Shown: positions 1 through 11,440 of the stretch, piece by piece
Layout of the letters: every line of letters starts with the position of its first letter
How positions within the stretch are numbered: position 1 is the first letter of the stretch
From: Cladopsammia gracilis
Lineage: Eukaryota > Cnidaria > Anthozoa > Scleractinia > Dendrophylliidae
DNA: 64,000 nucleotides
Direction of reading: 5' to 3'
Assembly (NCBI GenBank): GCA_022457155.1
Contig: JAJGOT010000274.1
Coordinates: 745,001-809,000 of the forward strand
Program-made: the position numbers and the translations under genes
Notes under the pieces: model-generated
The model's input: the letters and a program-made list of their open reading frames with translations, nothing else
The model's database searches: none
Told to the model about the DNA's origin: nothing

Positions 1-14
1 GAATTTTCCAGTAC

Positions 15-330
15 TTACACTTTGATGGATCAATACTACCACTCTTTATCAGTTGATGCTACAATAGTGGTATCAAACAAATGCCCCCCGGGGGGTACTC
101 CCTATAATGGGATATACGGGGATGCTCTGCCCGAAAGGGGTACCTTTTTACACTTTGATGGATCAATACTACCACTCTTTATCAGTTGTTGCTACAATAG
201 TGGTATCAAACAAATGCCCCCCGGGGGGTACTCCTTATAATGGGCTATACGGGGATGCTCTGCCCGAAAGGGGTACCTTTTTACTCTTTGATGGATCAAC
301 CACTCTTTATCAGTTGATGCTACAATCCAC
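15..330. repeat. 133-bp tandem repeat, about 2.3 copies
   Basis: The motif TTTGATGGATCAA recurs at 21, 154 and 287, an exact 133-bp period. Each unit contains CCCCCCGGGGGGTACTCC and GCCCGAAAGGGGTACC. The array runs off the left edge, so its true copy number is unknown. A related inverted sequence (AAAGAATGG/AAAGAGTGG followed by a CATC core) recurs near 1530 and 21835, so the unit derives from a dispersed repeat. Open frames through the array are by-products of the repeat and not genes. Confidence 0.85.
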
Positions 331-1189
331 CGTAAGAAAAAAGATGGCGGCTGTTCATTTTACCACAATACCTTGCGGACCTAACACAGCACATATGGCA
401 CAAAGAAAGCCAAATTTTTACAATATTTGTTCCAGTACTAAGGACAATGTGTAGACTAGGTTTGAAGATTTTATAACTTTTCGTTACATTTTTATGAACG
501 TTGTTAAGGTTTTTGTGCGCTAAGAATTATGGGTAAATGTACCAGTCGCCATCTTTTTTCCTACCGAGGATTATAGTGGTATCAAACAAATGCCCCGTTT
601 TTGCTTAACTGTAATGATCCGCATAAGAAGGAAAGTGCTGAACGGCAATGCACGATGGAATTTCAACTTTTTTCATTGTTACAACTAGTGATCTCATTGG
701 CCTAGACTCAAAAACCGCTAAAAAGTTAAAGTTCAAGGTGCATTTTGTCTGATTTTTTTAAGGTGTCAAGTAATTTGAGACCCAATCGCACAACATGCAA
801 TTTTTAAAAGATATTGTATTTGGGGAACTTCATCAAAGAAGCAAAATTATTAGCTATTGTCTTCTGCTATTCTGATTGGTTAAGCACGAACATTTCCTAA
901 AATTTACTTGACGCAAATGGATTTTCTTTATTTTTATACTGAGATATAATTATGAACCATCAGCTCCTCCTCTATTCTTGAAACCAAAGATATTCTATGT
1001 GGGAAAGAAGCAATGCCGCGGAACAATGAAGTTTACCGTAGTTCTTATGTGGAGCATTACTTAAACAAGATTTGGTCATTGTCATGACGTAATAGATTAC
1101 CATAACAACAGAGTAACCAGTTAAAGACACTCTTTATTTTCGCTTTAAAAGCTTATAACACACAAATGAGCTTAAGGTGACTCCATATT
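331..1189. other. No recognisable feature
   Basis: AT-rich sequence with no long open frame, no clear hairpin and no tandem repeat. A short phrase, ATAGTGGTATCAAACAAATG, near 574 repeats part of the adjacent 133-bp unit, so its left part is probably decayed copy of the same family. Confidence 0.4.
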
Positions 1190-1600
1190 TAATTATCGAA
1201 TTGAAATTTATAAAGTTTTATAAAATGACGAGAAAAGGTTCAGGACCACCTTAAATTTTCGACAGATTACGGTGGTTGTGAATCCCTTCCCAATTTTTTT
1301 TAAAGTTTGCAAAAAGTTGTAAACATGCTTATTCCAATTCGAAAATAAAATATCGGGTTCACTTAGCTAGTATGTGAGTTGTAAACACTTTTAAGTTAAA
1401 ATTAAGGGTGTTTTAAGAGATTATACTGTTGCTATGGTAACCTATTACTTCATAAAAGAGACCATAACTTGTTCACCAATGACTGGGCATGCCGTTTGTT
1501 TGATACTATTATTATAGCATCATGATAAAGAATGGTAGCACTCATCCATTAAAGTATAAGTAGTCAGTGTCCTGGGTGTACGGTAGGGGTAGCGAATGGT
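1190..1600. repeat. Dispersed repeat, second copy at 21540-21880
   Basis: The phrases AAAATTAAGGGTGTTTT, TTGCTATGGTAAC and TGTTCACCAAT(C/G)A(C/T)TGGGCAT occur here and in the same order at 21540-21880. Neither copy encodes anything visible. It is a medium-age interspersed repeat of unknown class. Confidence 0.65.
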
Positions 1601-1960
1601 ACCTTCAAAATCGTGGGTCTCGGAAAATTTTGGTCCGGTCTCGAAATCTCGGCAGTTTTTGTTTGAAGTCTCAAAGTATCGTTTGGTTGGTGTTTTTGCT
1701 GTCTCGGAGTCTCGGATTTTTTTCCTCAAGGTCTCGGAGTCTCGGATACTTTTGTCAAGCATTCTCATTCTTCATCCTTGTTTGTTGTTTGATAGGTGAT
1801 TCGGATATTTTTGGCACTGAATCTCGGGCTCGGTTTTTTCCCGCATTGGGTTTTGGGCTCGGATTTTATAACGTAGCTGCGGTCGCGGTCTCGGATTTTG
1901 AAACAAGGGTCTCGGCGTCTCGGCGAGTCTCGGATTTACCATTCGCCACCCCTTACGGTC
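1601..1960. repeat. Imperfect GTCTCGG-rich repeat tract
   Basis: The heptamer GTCTCGG and close variants occur about fifteen times without a fixed period. Open frames on both strands simply follow this bias (S/R/F-rich on plus). I see no gene here. Confidence 0.5.
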
Positions 1961-3245
1961 AGTATGGCTAGTTGATGTCCCTGAGATTGGGAAATTACCT
2001 CTTTCTGTATGTCCGGTGATGAGAGTGCCAATATAGGATGCCAATTATTTATTTAATCCCTGGAATTGTACTTGGGGAAGGCTTGGTAACATTGGAAAAT
2101 TATAGCATTGCGCTTATGTCTTTAATACTACACCTCCTGTTGTCTTTCGAAGCACTTGCAACTTTAACGACATATATAGTTAGATCCAAATTACGACGTA
2201 CTGTGACACAAACAGTGTATATATATCCTAACTGTAAAGTCAGCCTTGCTTCATGTAGTTGTTTTTTATTTATATATAATTTGCTGACTAGATCCACCAG
2301 CATCCGGAGCCTCTGTATTGTCAGTTTGACCTTTGTATATTTTAACAAAGTGTTCAAAAGTTCATAGCCATGTACAAAAAAACGCATAAATTTATATAGA
2401 AATAATATGAGCAAAAATAAAAATCAATTCTTGTGAAATGTTTTTGTGGCTGTTTAATACTTTTTCATTGTATTTTATTAATAATTAATTGATTTTGCTT
2501 TTACCAATTAAAGTTAAGGGTACATAAAAGACAAGACTAATACTTCAGAATACATTGCCTTTTTATTCTTACTTTAGCATTTTCGTTATTGCATTGTTTT
2601 GTTGACGTATTTACTCGTTTACTGAAATTCCATACTTAGAGGATGCGCTTCCAGCACACAACCGTATACCCTATGTATGGATTCACTGTTATTTATCGAT
2701 GGACCGGTCATTACGTCGTTTGAAAATTTAATTAACAATGATAATAGGATTGAGTGGAGTCCAATATATTCGTTCTGTAATCATCACAGGCGGTGTGATT
2801 AACAAAATCGGACGACCGCGTAGCTGGAGTCCGATTTCTTAATCACGAGTGTGATAACAGGCAGAATTTCCGACAACCAATTAACAAGGAAAAAAATGAG
2901 AAGAAATTCTGGAGAATAACTTCAAGAAAGGTTTTTTATTAAATGAAAGCGTTGACACAATCTCATCACTGTAAAACTGGCATTGAAATATAATCATGTG
3001 ATCATGTGATCATGTGATAATCATGTGACGTTCATAACGGATTGGCTCATGAAATTGTACGATTACATTGGGGGTAGGGAGGTGGAGCGGGGGCAGACGT
3101 ACACGTCGTGACAGGGTGATCGCTTCTAATCATCGCTTATAACAGCGACCTGCACCAGAAGAAGTGCACGCACCGAATCTGCTGCAAGTTACCGGATGAG
3201 TTAATTAAACTAGTTAACGTAATCATTGTTTCAAGGGGGCAATGT
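1961..3245. other. No gene seen; short ATCATGTG run
   Basis: AT-rich, non-coding looking sequence. The only regular structure is a short tandem of ATCATGTG at about 2994-3027. Two opposite ORFs of about 100 codons (2038-2414) have no recognisable motif and overlap each other. Confidence 0.4.
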
Positions 3246-3507
3246 CCAGGGGTGCTTACCATTTACATGGAAAAACCAGAAATTCTGGTTGGGAAATCAA
3301 ATGGTACCTATCATTCCATTCGGAAAGTTTGAAAAATTATGGGCTGCTGGTTCTGGTGATAAATTTTTTCCAAACATTTTAATCTTTCCAGCTGATGTGA
3401 GTTGTATTTTTACTTTTCCCTTCTTCCACAAAGTCAAGTTAAGTCATTTAATGTTTATGCATGAAATTTCCAACCAGATGGATCCTGTAAATGGTAAGCA
3501 CCCCTGG
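3246..3507. mobile_element. Non-autonomous DNA transposon (MITE)
   Basis: Terminal inverted repeats CCAGGGGTGCTTACCATTTACA at the left are mirrored by TGTAAATGGTAAGCACCCCTGG at the right, enclosing 262 bp. The CAGGGGTG start resembles hAT-type termini, but I could not identify a matching 8-bp target duplication, so the superfamily is open. The internal 94-codon ORF is incidental. Confidence 0.8.
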
Positions 3508-3765
3508 TGATTTAGCTGGTATTTAGTCAAAACTATTAAATATTTCACTAAGTACCTTTGCTTAATATACATAAAATGCTTCCAAAACAAAGCAAAATAT
3601 CAAGTGACTTCTCAAAAGAAGAACAAACCATAACCACTCTTTAGTGAATTTTTCTAAGACAGAAGGGAACAACTTAAATAAATTTGCCAATGTTTTTAAG
3701 TTGCAGTTTATTTCTATCCTGGCCATACGCATTCAATACTAAAGAAATAAAAAACGCGCCGAGTG

Positions 3766-3902
3766 CATTATTGAGTTATATAAGCACGCGGGAATTTTTA
3801 AGAACACGAGAGAAGTGCAGAGAAGCACGAGCCAAAGGCGAGTGCTTCTCGCACTTCTCAAGTGTTCTTAAAAATTGCCAAGTGCTTATATAACTTAACA
3901 AT
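3766..3902. mobile_element. Palindromic MITE
   Basis: About 137 bp that folds on itself: ATTGAGTTATATAAGCAC at the left against GTGCTTATATAACTTAACAAT at the right, with AATTTTTAAGAACAC and GTGTTCTTAAAAATT inside. It has no coding capacity and is typical of a hairpin MITE. Confidence 0.75.
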
Positions 3903-4780
3903 GAACGAGGAACAAGTTTTTTTAATTTCTTTTATAAAATAAAAACGGTTATAATGAACCTTACGTCACGCGCGTGCTTTATCGAGTTATAATGAACTCG
4001 GTTTGACCAATCGTAACGCGCGCATTTCCTTGAGCATTTTATAATACTGGTTCAATGTAATAGTGTAGTAAACTGTCCCTTTTCAGGGCCATAGCCAGAC
4101 GAAAATTCTCACTGAGGCAATATAAAAAAACCCACTTCTTTCATCTTTTTTTATGCATAGCCTCTTACAAGAGAGATCCAATGTTTGTACTAGTATTCAA
4201 AATATTATTTTTACCGAGGCTTACCGAGACAAGTGCCTCAGTTCACCTCACTGTGCTAGCTACGGTCCTGCTTTTTGGAGGTTTCAAAAATACAAATTTG
4301 TTTCTCCGCTTGTCATAGTGAACTAAAATTTAAGGACCAACTTATTCTTACAGTTGCAGTTATGATTAAAACTGAACACGCCCGGTCTCCTCTAAACAGT
4401 TTGCATTTATGTCAAACAGAATTTTGAGGTAAAGTATAAGCTGTTATTATCATCCCGTATTTAAGGATCAGTTTGCCTCAGTTTTAGTTTACCATTTTTC
4501 TTATCTAATTCCACTCAAGTTTAATTCACGAGGCTATTGAATTTTTAATGAGCAAAGCTGGATCTCGGTTGCAGCTGCGCTTTTTATCTGAGATACTTTA
4601 TTAGCTGTATGTGAAGTCTTAAACTACTCTGGTACTTTAGTGACCTCCATTTAAGCCGGACATCTTCGGGACAAGCTCTAGCTGTCCGCCTTAAAGAAAT
4701 GACCACCTTATAGAGATTTTAGTTACAGACGAACAAGTAAAATACGGCCAGAACCAGCAAATTGATGATCATCGTAGAGA
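3903..4780. other. No gene seen
   Basis: Non-coding looking sequence. The stretch at about 4650-4700 (GCCGGACATC...GTCCGCCTTAAAG) resembles single units of the adjacent 18-bp minisatellite and may be its seed. A related GTCCGCTTAATAG phrase occurs near 43320. Confidence 0.4.
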
Positions 4781-5490
4781 GGTGTCCGCCTTACAGAGGC
4801 GTCCGTCTTACAGGGGTGTCCGTCTTACAGCGGTATCCGCCTTATAGGGGTGTCCGCCCGGAGGGTGTCCACCTTACATGGGTGTCCGCCTTACAGGGGT
4901 GTCCGTCTTACAGGAGTGTCCGCCTTACAGGGGTGTCCGCCTTACAGGGGTATCCGCCTTACAGGGGTGTCCGTCTTACAGGGGTGTCCGTCTTACAGGG
5001 GTGTCCGCCTTACAGGGGTGTCCGTCTTACAGGGGTGTCCGTCTTACAGGGGTGTCCGCCTTACAAGGGTGTCCGTCTTACAGGGGTGTCCGTCTTACAG
5101 GGGTGTCCGCCTTACAAGGCTGTCCGTCTTACAGGGGTGTCCGCCTTACAGGGGTGTCCGCCTTACAGGGGTGTCCGCCTTACAGGAGTGTCCGCCTTAC
5201 AGGGGTGTCCGCCTTACAGGGGTGCCCGCCTTACAGGGGTGTCCAATTTACAGGGATGTCCGCCTTACAGGGGTGTCCGTCTTACAGGGGTGTCCGCCTT
5301 ATAGGGGTGTCCGTCTTACAGGGGTGTCCGCCTTACAGGGGTGTCCGCCTTACAGGGGTGTCCGCCTTACAGGAGTGTCCGCCTTACAGGGGTGTCCGCC
5401 TTACAGGGGTGTCCGCCTTACAGGGGTGTCCGCCCGAGGGGTGTCCACTTTACAGGGATGTCCGCCTTATAGGGGTGTCCGTCTTAAGGG
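4781..5490. repeat. 18-bp minisatellite, about 39 units
   Basis: Near-perfect tandem array of GGTGTCCGCCTTACAGGG with common C/T variants (CGCC or CGTC). Because 18 is a multiple of 3, all three plus frames stay open, giving repetitive ORFs of 180-236 codons. These are artefacts of the period. Two units with CCCG(GA)GGGG breaks lie near 4858 and 5434. The array abuts the 3' end of the minus-strand TAZ-like gene, so its transcript would run into it. Confidence 0.95.
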
Positions 5491-5514
5491 AGTTTACTGT
5501 AAAACAGTAGAAAT

Positions 5515-6654
5515 TCACCCAAGCAATTCGTCAACGAAATCGAACAACATAATATCCTGATCAAAACCGAATTCTTCAGTTATGACGTCACCATAAAAAT
5601 CAAGGTTGGAGTTAAACTTCGTCTTATAAGGAAGCATCGTCGATGATGCCGACACTGCTGTCATTGGCGATTGCCATGCTGTTACCGCTGATCCTGCTGA
5701 TGTTACTGTTGATGATGAGGTGGGCGGTGTTGGCGGTGTTGGTGGTGTAGGTGGTGTTGGTGGTGTTGGCGGTGTTGGCGGTGTTGACGACTGCATTGGT
5801 AGTAATTGGTTTCCTGCATTGGGCACATCGCTTTCGCAGTACTCCATTACAAACGAGGTGTTGATGAGAGGGAGTGGTGTTGGTCTTTTTTTTTCGTCCA
5901 GACGATTCAACGCTGTTAGTTTCATATCTGCGAGCACCTGCTCTAAAAGAGGAATAACGTGCAACTCTAGTTGAGACGCCTTTGCCAACTTAGTAACAGT
6001 GTTCAAAGCTTGTAAAGCGTTACAAAGCACTTCTAAAGGCGGCTGCGTACTCTGCGTGACTTGACTGAACGTGCTAATATCACTATTTAGATTGTTATTG
6101 AACTGTAGGGTACCCGGACGCATTTGTTCTTGATGAGGAAAAATGCAGCTGATTGCTGTTTTATCGCGGGGCATCACGGCAGTACACGAAGTCTTTTCTT
6201 GAGTCTTTTGATTGCTTTGCTCAATATCACTAGTCACAATTTTCTGGCAACAAGAGTAAGCCTCTGGCAAATTATTTTCTCGTTTATTAGCACCAGTAAC
6301 AACTTTAATAATGCTGATGTCTTCATCACCATGATCCTGTGAAGTAAAGGTTTGCCTTGATGAGGTCTTTCTAAGGTTAACAGGAGTGAGTGGAGTGCGG
6401 ACCAACGCATGCGCATTAGTCATCACTGCTCCTTGTTCCTGGCCGATTTTTACATTTTTGCAAATGTTGCAGCTCCCGGGTTTTTTCTTGCATGTCTCTA
6501 AATGGCTCTTCTGCAATTTCATATTTATACACAACGGAAGAAGGCAGTTTGGATCTAAGCAACCGCGCGGGTGTATAACATTGTCCAAGCTTATTGAACG
6601 GTTGAGCAATGCCTGTTGATCTTTTCGTGGTTCAGACATGATAAAGGACGACAT
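5515..6654 (-). CDS. TAZ-type zinc-finger protein with acidic C-terminus (single exon)
   Basis: A 379-residue intronless frame. Residues about 28-70 match the first two zinc sites of the CBP/p300 TAZ2 fold: H-x3-C-x4-C-x4-C, then MK, then H-x3-C-x5-C-x2-C (motif ending GSCNICK). The third TAZ zinc site is absent, so this is a partial TAZ domain. The middle is S/T/Q-rich. A run of about six PPT repeats sits near residues 290-310 and is encoded by the GGTGTTGGC-type repeat at 5720-5790. The last 30 residues are acidic and aromatic (ending MLFDFVDELLG), like a transactivation segment. By family knowledge TAZ domains bind transcription factors, so I infer a nuclear adaptor or activator. The first Met is used; a second Met lies at residue 6. 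It could be a retrocopy, but the long intact frame argues for function. Confidence 0.7.
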   Translation of the reverse strand: MSSFIMSEPRKDQQALLNRSISLDNVIHPRGCLDPNCLLPLCINMKLQKSHLETCKKKPGSCNICKNVKIGQEQGAVMTNAHALVRTPLTPVNLRKTSSRQTFTSQDHGDEDISIIKVVTGANKRENNLPEAYSCCQKIVTSDIEQSNQKTQEKTSCTAVMPRDKTAISCIFPHQEQMRPGTLQFNNNLNSDISTFSQVTQSTQPPLEVLCNALQALNTVTKLAKASQLELHVIPLLEQVLADMKLTALNRLDEKKRPTPLPLINTSFVMEYCESDVPNAGNQLLPMQSSTPPTPPTPPTPPTPPTPPTPPTSSSTVTSAGSAVTAWQSPMTAVSASSTMLPYKTKFNSNLDFYGDVITEEFGFDQDIMLFDFVDELLG

Positions 6655-6787
6655 CTAAAAAGTACAAAATAAAAATGTATTGAGAAAAAGAACGGTGGGA
6701 ATTAGTTTAGATTGGCATGGACATGTCTTATTCATCATCAGCTATTAGAAATGATTCCTCAAGCCAAAAGAACTATGGTATGTGATA

Positions 6788-8315
6788 GCAGATGGAAGGT
6801 TTAAGTATGTAATAATACAAATGTAAGATCCGTGCGCATGTCGAAGGTTCAAGTATATAATGCAAATGTTAGACCCGTGCGCAGATCGAAGGTTCAATTT
6901 TGTTATACAAATGTTACACTCATGCGCAGAAGAAAGGTTCAAGTATTTAATACAAATGTTAGACTCGTGCGCAGATGAAAGGTTCAAGTATTTTATACAA
7001 ATGTTAGTCTCATGCGAAGATAGAAGGTTCAAGTATTTAATACAGATGTACGATTTGTGCACAGATCGACGGTTCAAGTATGTAATAATACAAATGTAAT
7101 ATCCGTGCGCATGTCCAAGGTTCAAGTCTGTAATACAAATGTTAGACCCGTGCGCAAATCAAAGGTTCAAGTGTGTAATGCAAGTGTTAGACTCGTGCGT
7201 AGATGGAAATGTAAATGTTAGACTCTTGCGCAGATCGAAGGTTCAAATATGTAATACAAATGTAGACCCGCGCGCAGATCGAAGGTTCAAGTTTGTTATA
7301 CAAATGTTAGTTTCATGCGCAGATCGAAGGTTCAAATATGTAATACAAATGTTAGACCCGTGCGTTGATGGAAGGTTCAAGTTTGTAATACAAACGTTAG
7401 ACTAATGCGCAGATGGAAGGTTCAAGTATTTAATACAAATGTTGGACTCATGCGCAGATGAAAGGTTCAAGTATTTAATACAAATGTTAGACTCATGCAC
7501 AGATGAAAGGTTCAAGTACGTAATATAAATGTTAGACTCGTGCGCAGATCGAAGGTTCAAGTATGTAATATAAATGTTAGACCCGTGCTCAGATCGAAGG
7601 TTCAAGTTTGTAATACAAACGTTAGACTAATGTGCAGATGGAAGGTTCAAGTATTTAATACAAATGTTGGACTCATGCGGAGATGGAAGGTTCAAGCATT
7701 TAATACAAATGTTAGACTCGTGCGTAGATGGAGGCCGTTCAAGTATTTAATACAGATGTTAGACTCATGCGCAGTTGAAAGGTTCAAGTATTTAGTACAA
7801 ATGTAAGATTTGTGCGCAGATGGAAGGTTCAAGTATTTAATACAAATGTTAGACTCATGCGCAGATGGAAGGTTCAAGTATTTAATACAAATTTTATACT
7901 CGTGCGCAGATGGTAGGTTTAAGTATTCAATACAAATGTTAGACTCATGCGCAGATGGAAGGTTCAACTATTTAATACAAATGTAAGATTTGTGCGCAGA
8001 TCGATGGTTCAAGTATGTAATATAAATGTTAGATTTGTGCGCAAATGGAAGGTTCAAGTATGTAATACAAATGTTAGATCCGTGCGCATATAGAAGGTTC
8101 AAGTATGTAATACAAATGTAAGATTTGTGCGCAGATCGAAAGTTCAAGTTTGTAATACAAATGTTAGACTCATGCGCAGATGGAAGGTTCAAGTAATAAA
8201 TACAAATGTTAGACTCATGCGCAGATGGAAGGTTCAAGTATTTAATACAAATGTTAGACTCGTGCGCAGATGGAAGGTTCAAGTACATAATGTAAATGTT
8301 AGACTCGTGCGCATA
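6788..8315. repeat. 45-bp minisatellite, about 34 units
   Basis: Tandem units of the form GTTAGACTCATGCGCAGATGG + AAGGTTCAAG + TATTTAATACAAAT. The period of 45 is 15 codons, which keeps several frames open on both strands (for example a repeating AHESNICIKYLNLPS on minus). Units diverge by substitutions (TTTAAT or TGTAAT, CTCATG or CCCGTG), showing an old array with local homogenisation. No start, signal peptide or coherent 3' end supports a real protein. Confidence 0.95.
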
Positions 8316-8467
8316 GGCTTCCTTGTCATTACCACTTTAAACATTTCATTTTCTAAATAATTAAGTTAGAACAGTGTATTTTATCTTAAATGTATTATAA
8401 ATTTCTGTATACTGTTGTTGTATTTGTGATTAATGGCAAAAAATAAATGAATCAATCAATGAATGAA
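8316..8467 (+). mobile_element. 5'-truncated LINE 3' end inserted in the minisatellite
   Basis: About 150 bp that interrupts the 45-bp array and ends in AAATAAATGAATCAATCAATGAATG, a polyadenylation-like signal followed by short tandem tetranucleotides. CR1/L2-like LINEs end this way. No coding sequence is left. Array units resume immediately after it. Confidence 0.55.
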
Positions 8468-8572
8468 ATGAAGGTTCAAGTATATATTGCAAATGTTAGA
8501 CCCGTGCGCAGGTCAAAGGTTCAAGTATGTGATACAAATAATGTTAGACCCGTGCGCAGATTGAAGGTTCTA
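8468..8572. repeat. Two more units of the 45-bp minisatellite
   Basis: AAGGTTCAAGTATATATTGC and AAGGTTCAAGTATGTGATAC with CCCGTGCGCAG cores match the main array. They are separated from it only by the LINE tail, so the array was continuous before that insertion. Confidence 0.85.
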
Positions 8573-8774
8573 TGTTAAATGAAAGGTAGACATGCTTTAC
8601 ATCATATCCATAAATTTGTTTATGCGGCGTAATAACCTGACAACTAAATTATTATTAAGTATTGCTGGCATCAAAGTAATTAATATTGACTTTAATTAAT
8701 TTTCAAGTAATTTGCATTCTGTTATCAGCGTTAAAATCTTGCGGTTCGACTCGCTCTAAAAAAAAAGCATGAGT

Positions 8775-9820
8775 TAAAACCAGGACGGTGGACGATCGAC
8801 GATAGACGATGGACGATGGACAATGGACGATGGACGATGTCATGATAACGATGTCATGATATCAGTCTTCACGCAATGTGGTCACGCAATAAATACGCTT
8901 TTGGTCACGCAATGTGGTCACACAATAAATACGTTTTGGGAACCTGGAGGTGGGGAGTGGTAACCCAGTTTAGCGTCATGAACTCATCAGCGCGGCGGTG
9001 TTGGATGATTGACGTTATCGCAAACGATATCGAAAACGTTAGTCCATTTCAGTATCAACGGACGAATCGTATAAAGTAACGAACTCATCAGTGCGGCGAT
9101 GTTATTGGTCACGCAATGTGGTTACGCAATACATACTTTTTTATGTGTTGGGCCTCTTCGAACCTAGGATGGGGGGTGGTCACGAAATCACACAAAGGCG
9201 ACTAAAACATTACAACTTCAAAGGACACAAAATGATGGTGAAAACGTTTGTCTAATTTGATTTCTTCAAGGGCTGTTTCCCAAATTTTAGATGGGCTTTA
9301 AAATATGGAGAATGGGCGATGGACTGAGTTACTGTCACGCAATACATGACGGTTGAAATCCAGAGAATGGAAGAAGGTAGAGTCTTAGAACCCTGAGGAT
9401 AAGATAAGCTAAGAATCTCTTGCTTGGCGCATTCATTTGATAGCATAGCGTGACAATAACGTTGGCGATCATACTCGTGACCACCCCCACCCCAAGTTCG
9501 AAGGGCCCATACACAAAAAAACGTATTTATTGTGTGACCACATTGTGTGACCAAAAATATCGCCCGCACTGAAGAGTTATGTTATACGATTCGTCCGTTT
9601 AAATCGAAATTGGACAAAAGTTTTTCACATTTGCGATAACGTCAATTATCCAACACCGCCGCGCTGATGAGTTCGTGACGCTACACTCCCCAGGTTCCCA
9701 AAAACGTATTTATTGCGTGACCAAAAACGTATTTATTGCGTAATGGAAAAGACTGATATTTATCAAGGCATCGTCTATCGTCCATCATCTATCGTCCATC
9801 GTCCACCGTCCGGGTTTTAG
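8775..9820. mobile_element. Fold-back element of about 1.05 kb
   Basis: Long imperfect inverted repeats. The left end carries TAAAACCAGGACGGTGGACG followed by tandem GACGATG-type units; the right end carries the mirror (CGTCCACCGTCCGGGTTTTA). Inner inverted pairs include GCGCGGCGGTGTTGGATGAT (about 8990) against ATTATCCAACACCGCCGCGC (about 9645), and AATAAATACG against CGTATTTATT. There is no transposase frame. Flanking gcatgagt and gcatattg hint at a degenerate 8-bp duplication but are not convincing. Confidence 0.8.
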
Positions 9821-10689
9821 CATATTGTAGCATAAAGATTAAAACTCCACAGCGTATCAAACAAACAGAGGATGGTAAGCCTGTGCACTGGCTCACCATT
9901 TTCAAGGCACATGCAAATAGAAAGTAGCGTCGAGTTTTGGCGTTCGACCGCCCTGTGTAATGACCGTGTGTTCGACCGCTGTGTGTAGTCGCATACGAAG
10001 TCGAAAGCACACAAAAAGTCTTTAATCCTAGTTAAACTGCTTGACAGGAGACCGATTCGTGAATAACCTTAGGTTTTGACACTGTGGACTGTATATAGAA
10101 ATGATTACAAAATAACCGGTATAACTAGTTTCGTAAAACGATTGTCAGGCTTTACGTGTTATGTTAAACGAATTCTTCCGGGCAAAGAAAACTATATCTA
10201 TTATGCAAAGTAAAATTATATATTTTCATAAGGTCACAGTAACCTAATGGAATAAAATTTCAAAAAGCAGGAAATGTATAAGTTACCTTCAAACCAGTCC
10301 TAGAATCAAAGATTGCCCATGCGACGTTAGATTATTATGGTTGAAAAACTACAAGTTACCCATATTTATACTCTTTCCGTTGAGTTTCTATTAAAAGAAA
10401 GTTCTATATGTTTCTCCGCTAGATTACGCAAAGGGTTTGGAATGTCAACAAAGAATGGGGAAATCAGTCACCATGACAACTGCAACACATAAATATTATT
10501 GTTTCAGTTTGCTTCATGTTTCAGTTTGTTTCACGTTTCATCCTTCTACTTTGTTTGTAGCAAGAGAACAATTTTCTGTATGCAGTGTGTAACAGTAATA
10601 ACCTGAAATTGAAATTGAGTTTGGATCAGCGTGAATGTGAACGACCGATGACCGTTTATGCACGTGCATTAAATCATTACGGGTCGATT
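9821..10689. other. No gene seen
   Basis: AT-rich sequence without a convincing frame, hairpin or repeat. Two short overlapping minus ORFs (9789-10014) carry no domain signal. Confidence 0.4.
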
Positions 10690-11137
10690 ACGGGCCTAGG
10701 ACAAAACAATTAAAGTCATGAAATAAAAACTCATTTAAATGATGTAAGAGTAAACATCAGTTGCATCATTTTTCAAATTAATTGGTATTTTCCAAATCAC
10801 ATATCAGTTCTTGCTAGGCTAGACCTCATAGGCTGTATCTTGAACAATATAAAAGCGTAGGAGGTTTAGTTGGTCAGTTCAGTCAATGTACAATTAAGTA
10901 CTTCATAAATATTTACATTGTCATGTCGATTTTAAACAGCTTGCGGCTGTAGTATTCACCGATTAGTTACGCGCAACTTATTTTATCGCAACATATGGAG
11001 TTACAATAATAAACGTAAGCTCAACCAGGATAGGTTTTTCGCCAAAACAGGATACCAAAAAAGGAACAAATCCCACCAGATTCCTTTTATAATTGCATGA
11101 ATCCTGCTTTCTGCGGGCGACGTTTGCAAAGTTGCCG

Positions 11138-11175
<38 letters not shown>

Positions 11176-11400
11176 GGGAGAGAGAGAAGGGGGGGGGGAG
11201 AAGGGGGGGGGGGAAGAAATCGCGGGAGATTGGGCTAACAACATATCGAAATTAATTCTCGCGTTTGAAAATGCAATAACTTTGTTAATGTCGGTCCAAC
11301 ATTAACGCAAATTTATATAAAGAAGTGTGTCGGAGGAAAGCTGGGGCAATTGTTTTTACTAGTTAGGGCCATCAGACGTGTGTGCTTGAGTTTTGAATTA
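10690..11400. repeat. Duplicated unit, copy 1, with poly-G tract
   Basis: Shares, in order, with copy 2 (11441-11650 plus 16145-17260): AAATAAAAACT, TTTAATGATGTAA, TTCAGTC, CATTGTCATGTCG, CGCGCAACTTATTTTA, TAATAATAAACG and GTCCAACATTAACG. It includes a TATA-like AATATAAAAGCG near 10848 and a run of more than 30 G at about 11142-11174. It looks like non-coding, possibly promoter plus leader, sequence. No protein is evident. Confidence 0.65.
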
Positions 11401-11440
11401 GGTATGTAAACGATCGGTTATTGTTCAAACCATACGGCTC

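Noticed and set aside
1520..1971. Ser/Arg/Phe-rich ORFs on both strands
   Set aside because: Follow the GTCTCGG repeat; mutually overlapping.
4762..5560. Three plus-strand ORFs of 180-236 codons
   Set aside because: They are the 18-bp minisatellite read in three frames; the period divisible by three keeps every frame open.
6745..8360. Many ORFs with repeating YLNLPSAHESNICIK-like peptides
   Set aside because: Product of the 45-bp minisatellite; open on both strands, no start context, signal or stable boundaries.
4781..8572. Regular repeats that could suggest a CRISPR array
   Set aside because: No unique spacers between units; the units are contiguous, and the genome is eukaryotic.
10978..11305. 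Pro-rich and Gly-rich ORFs
   Set aside because: Generated by the poly-G tract.
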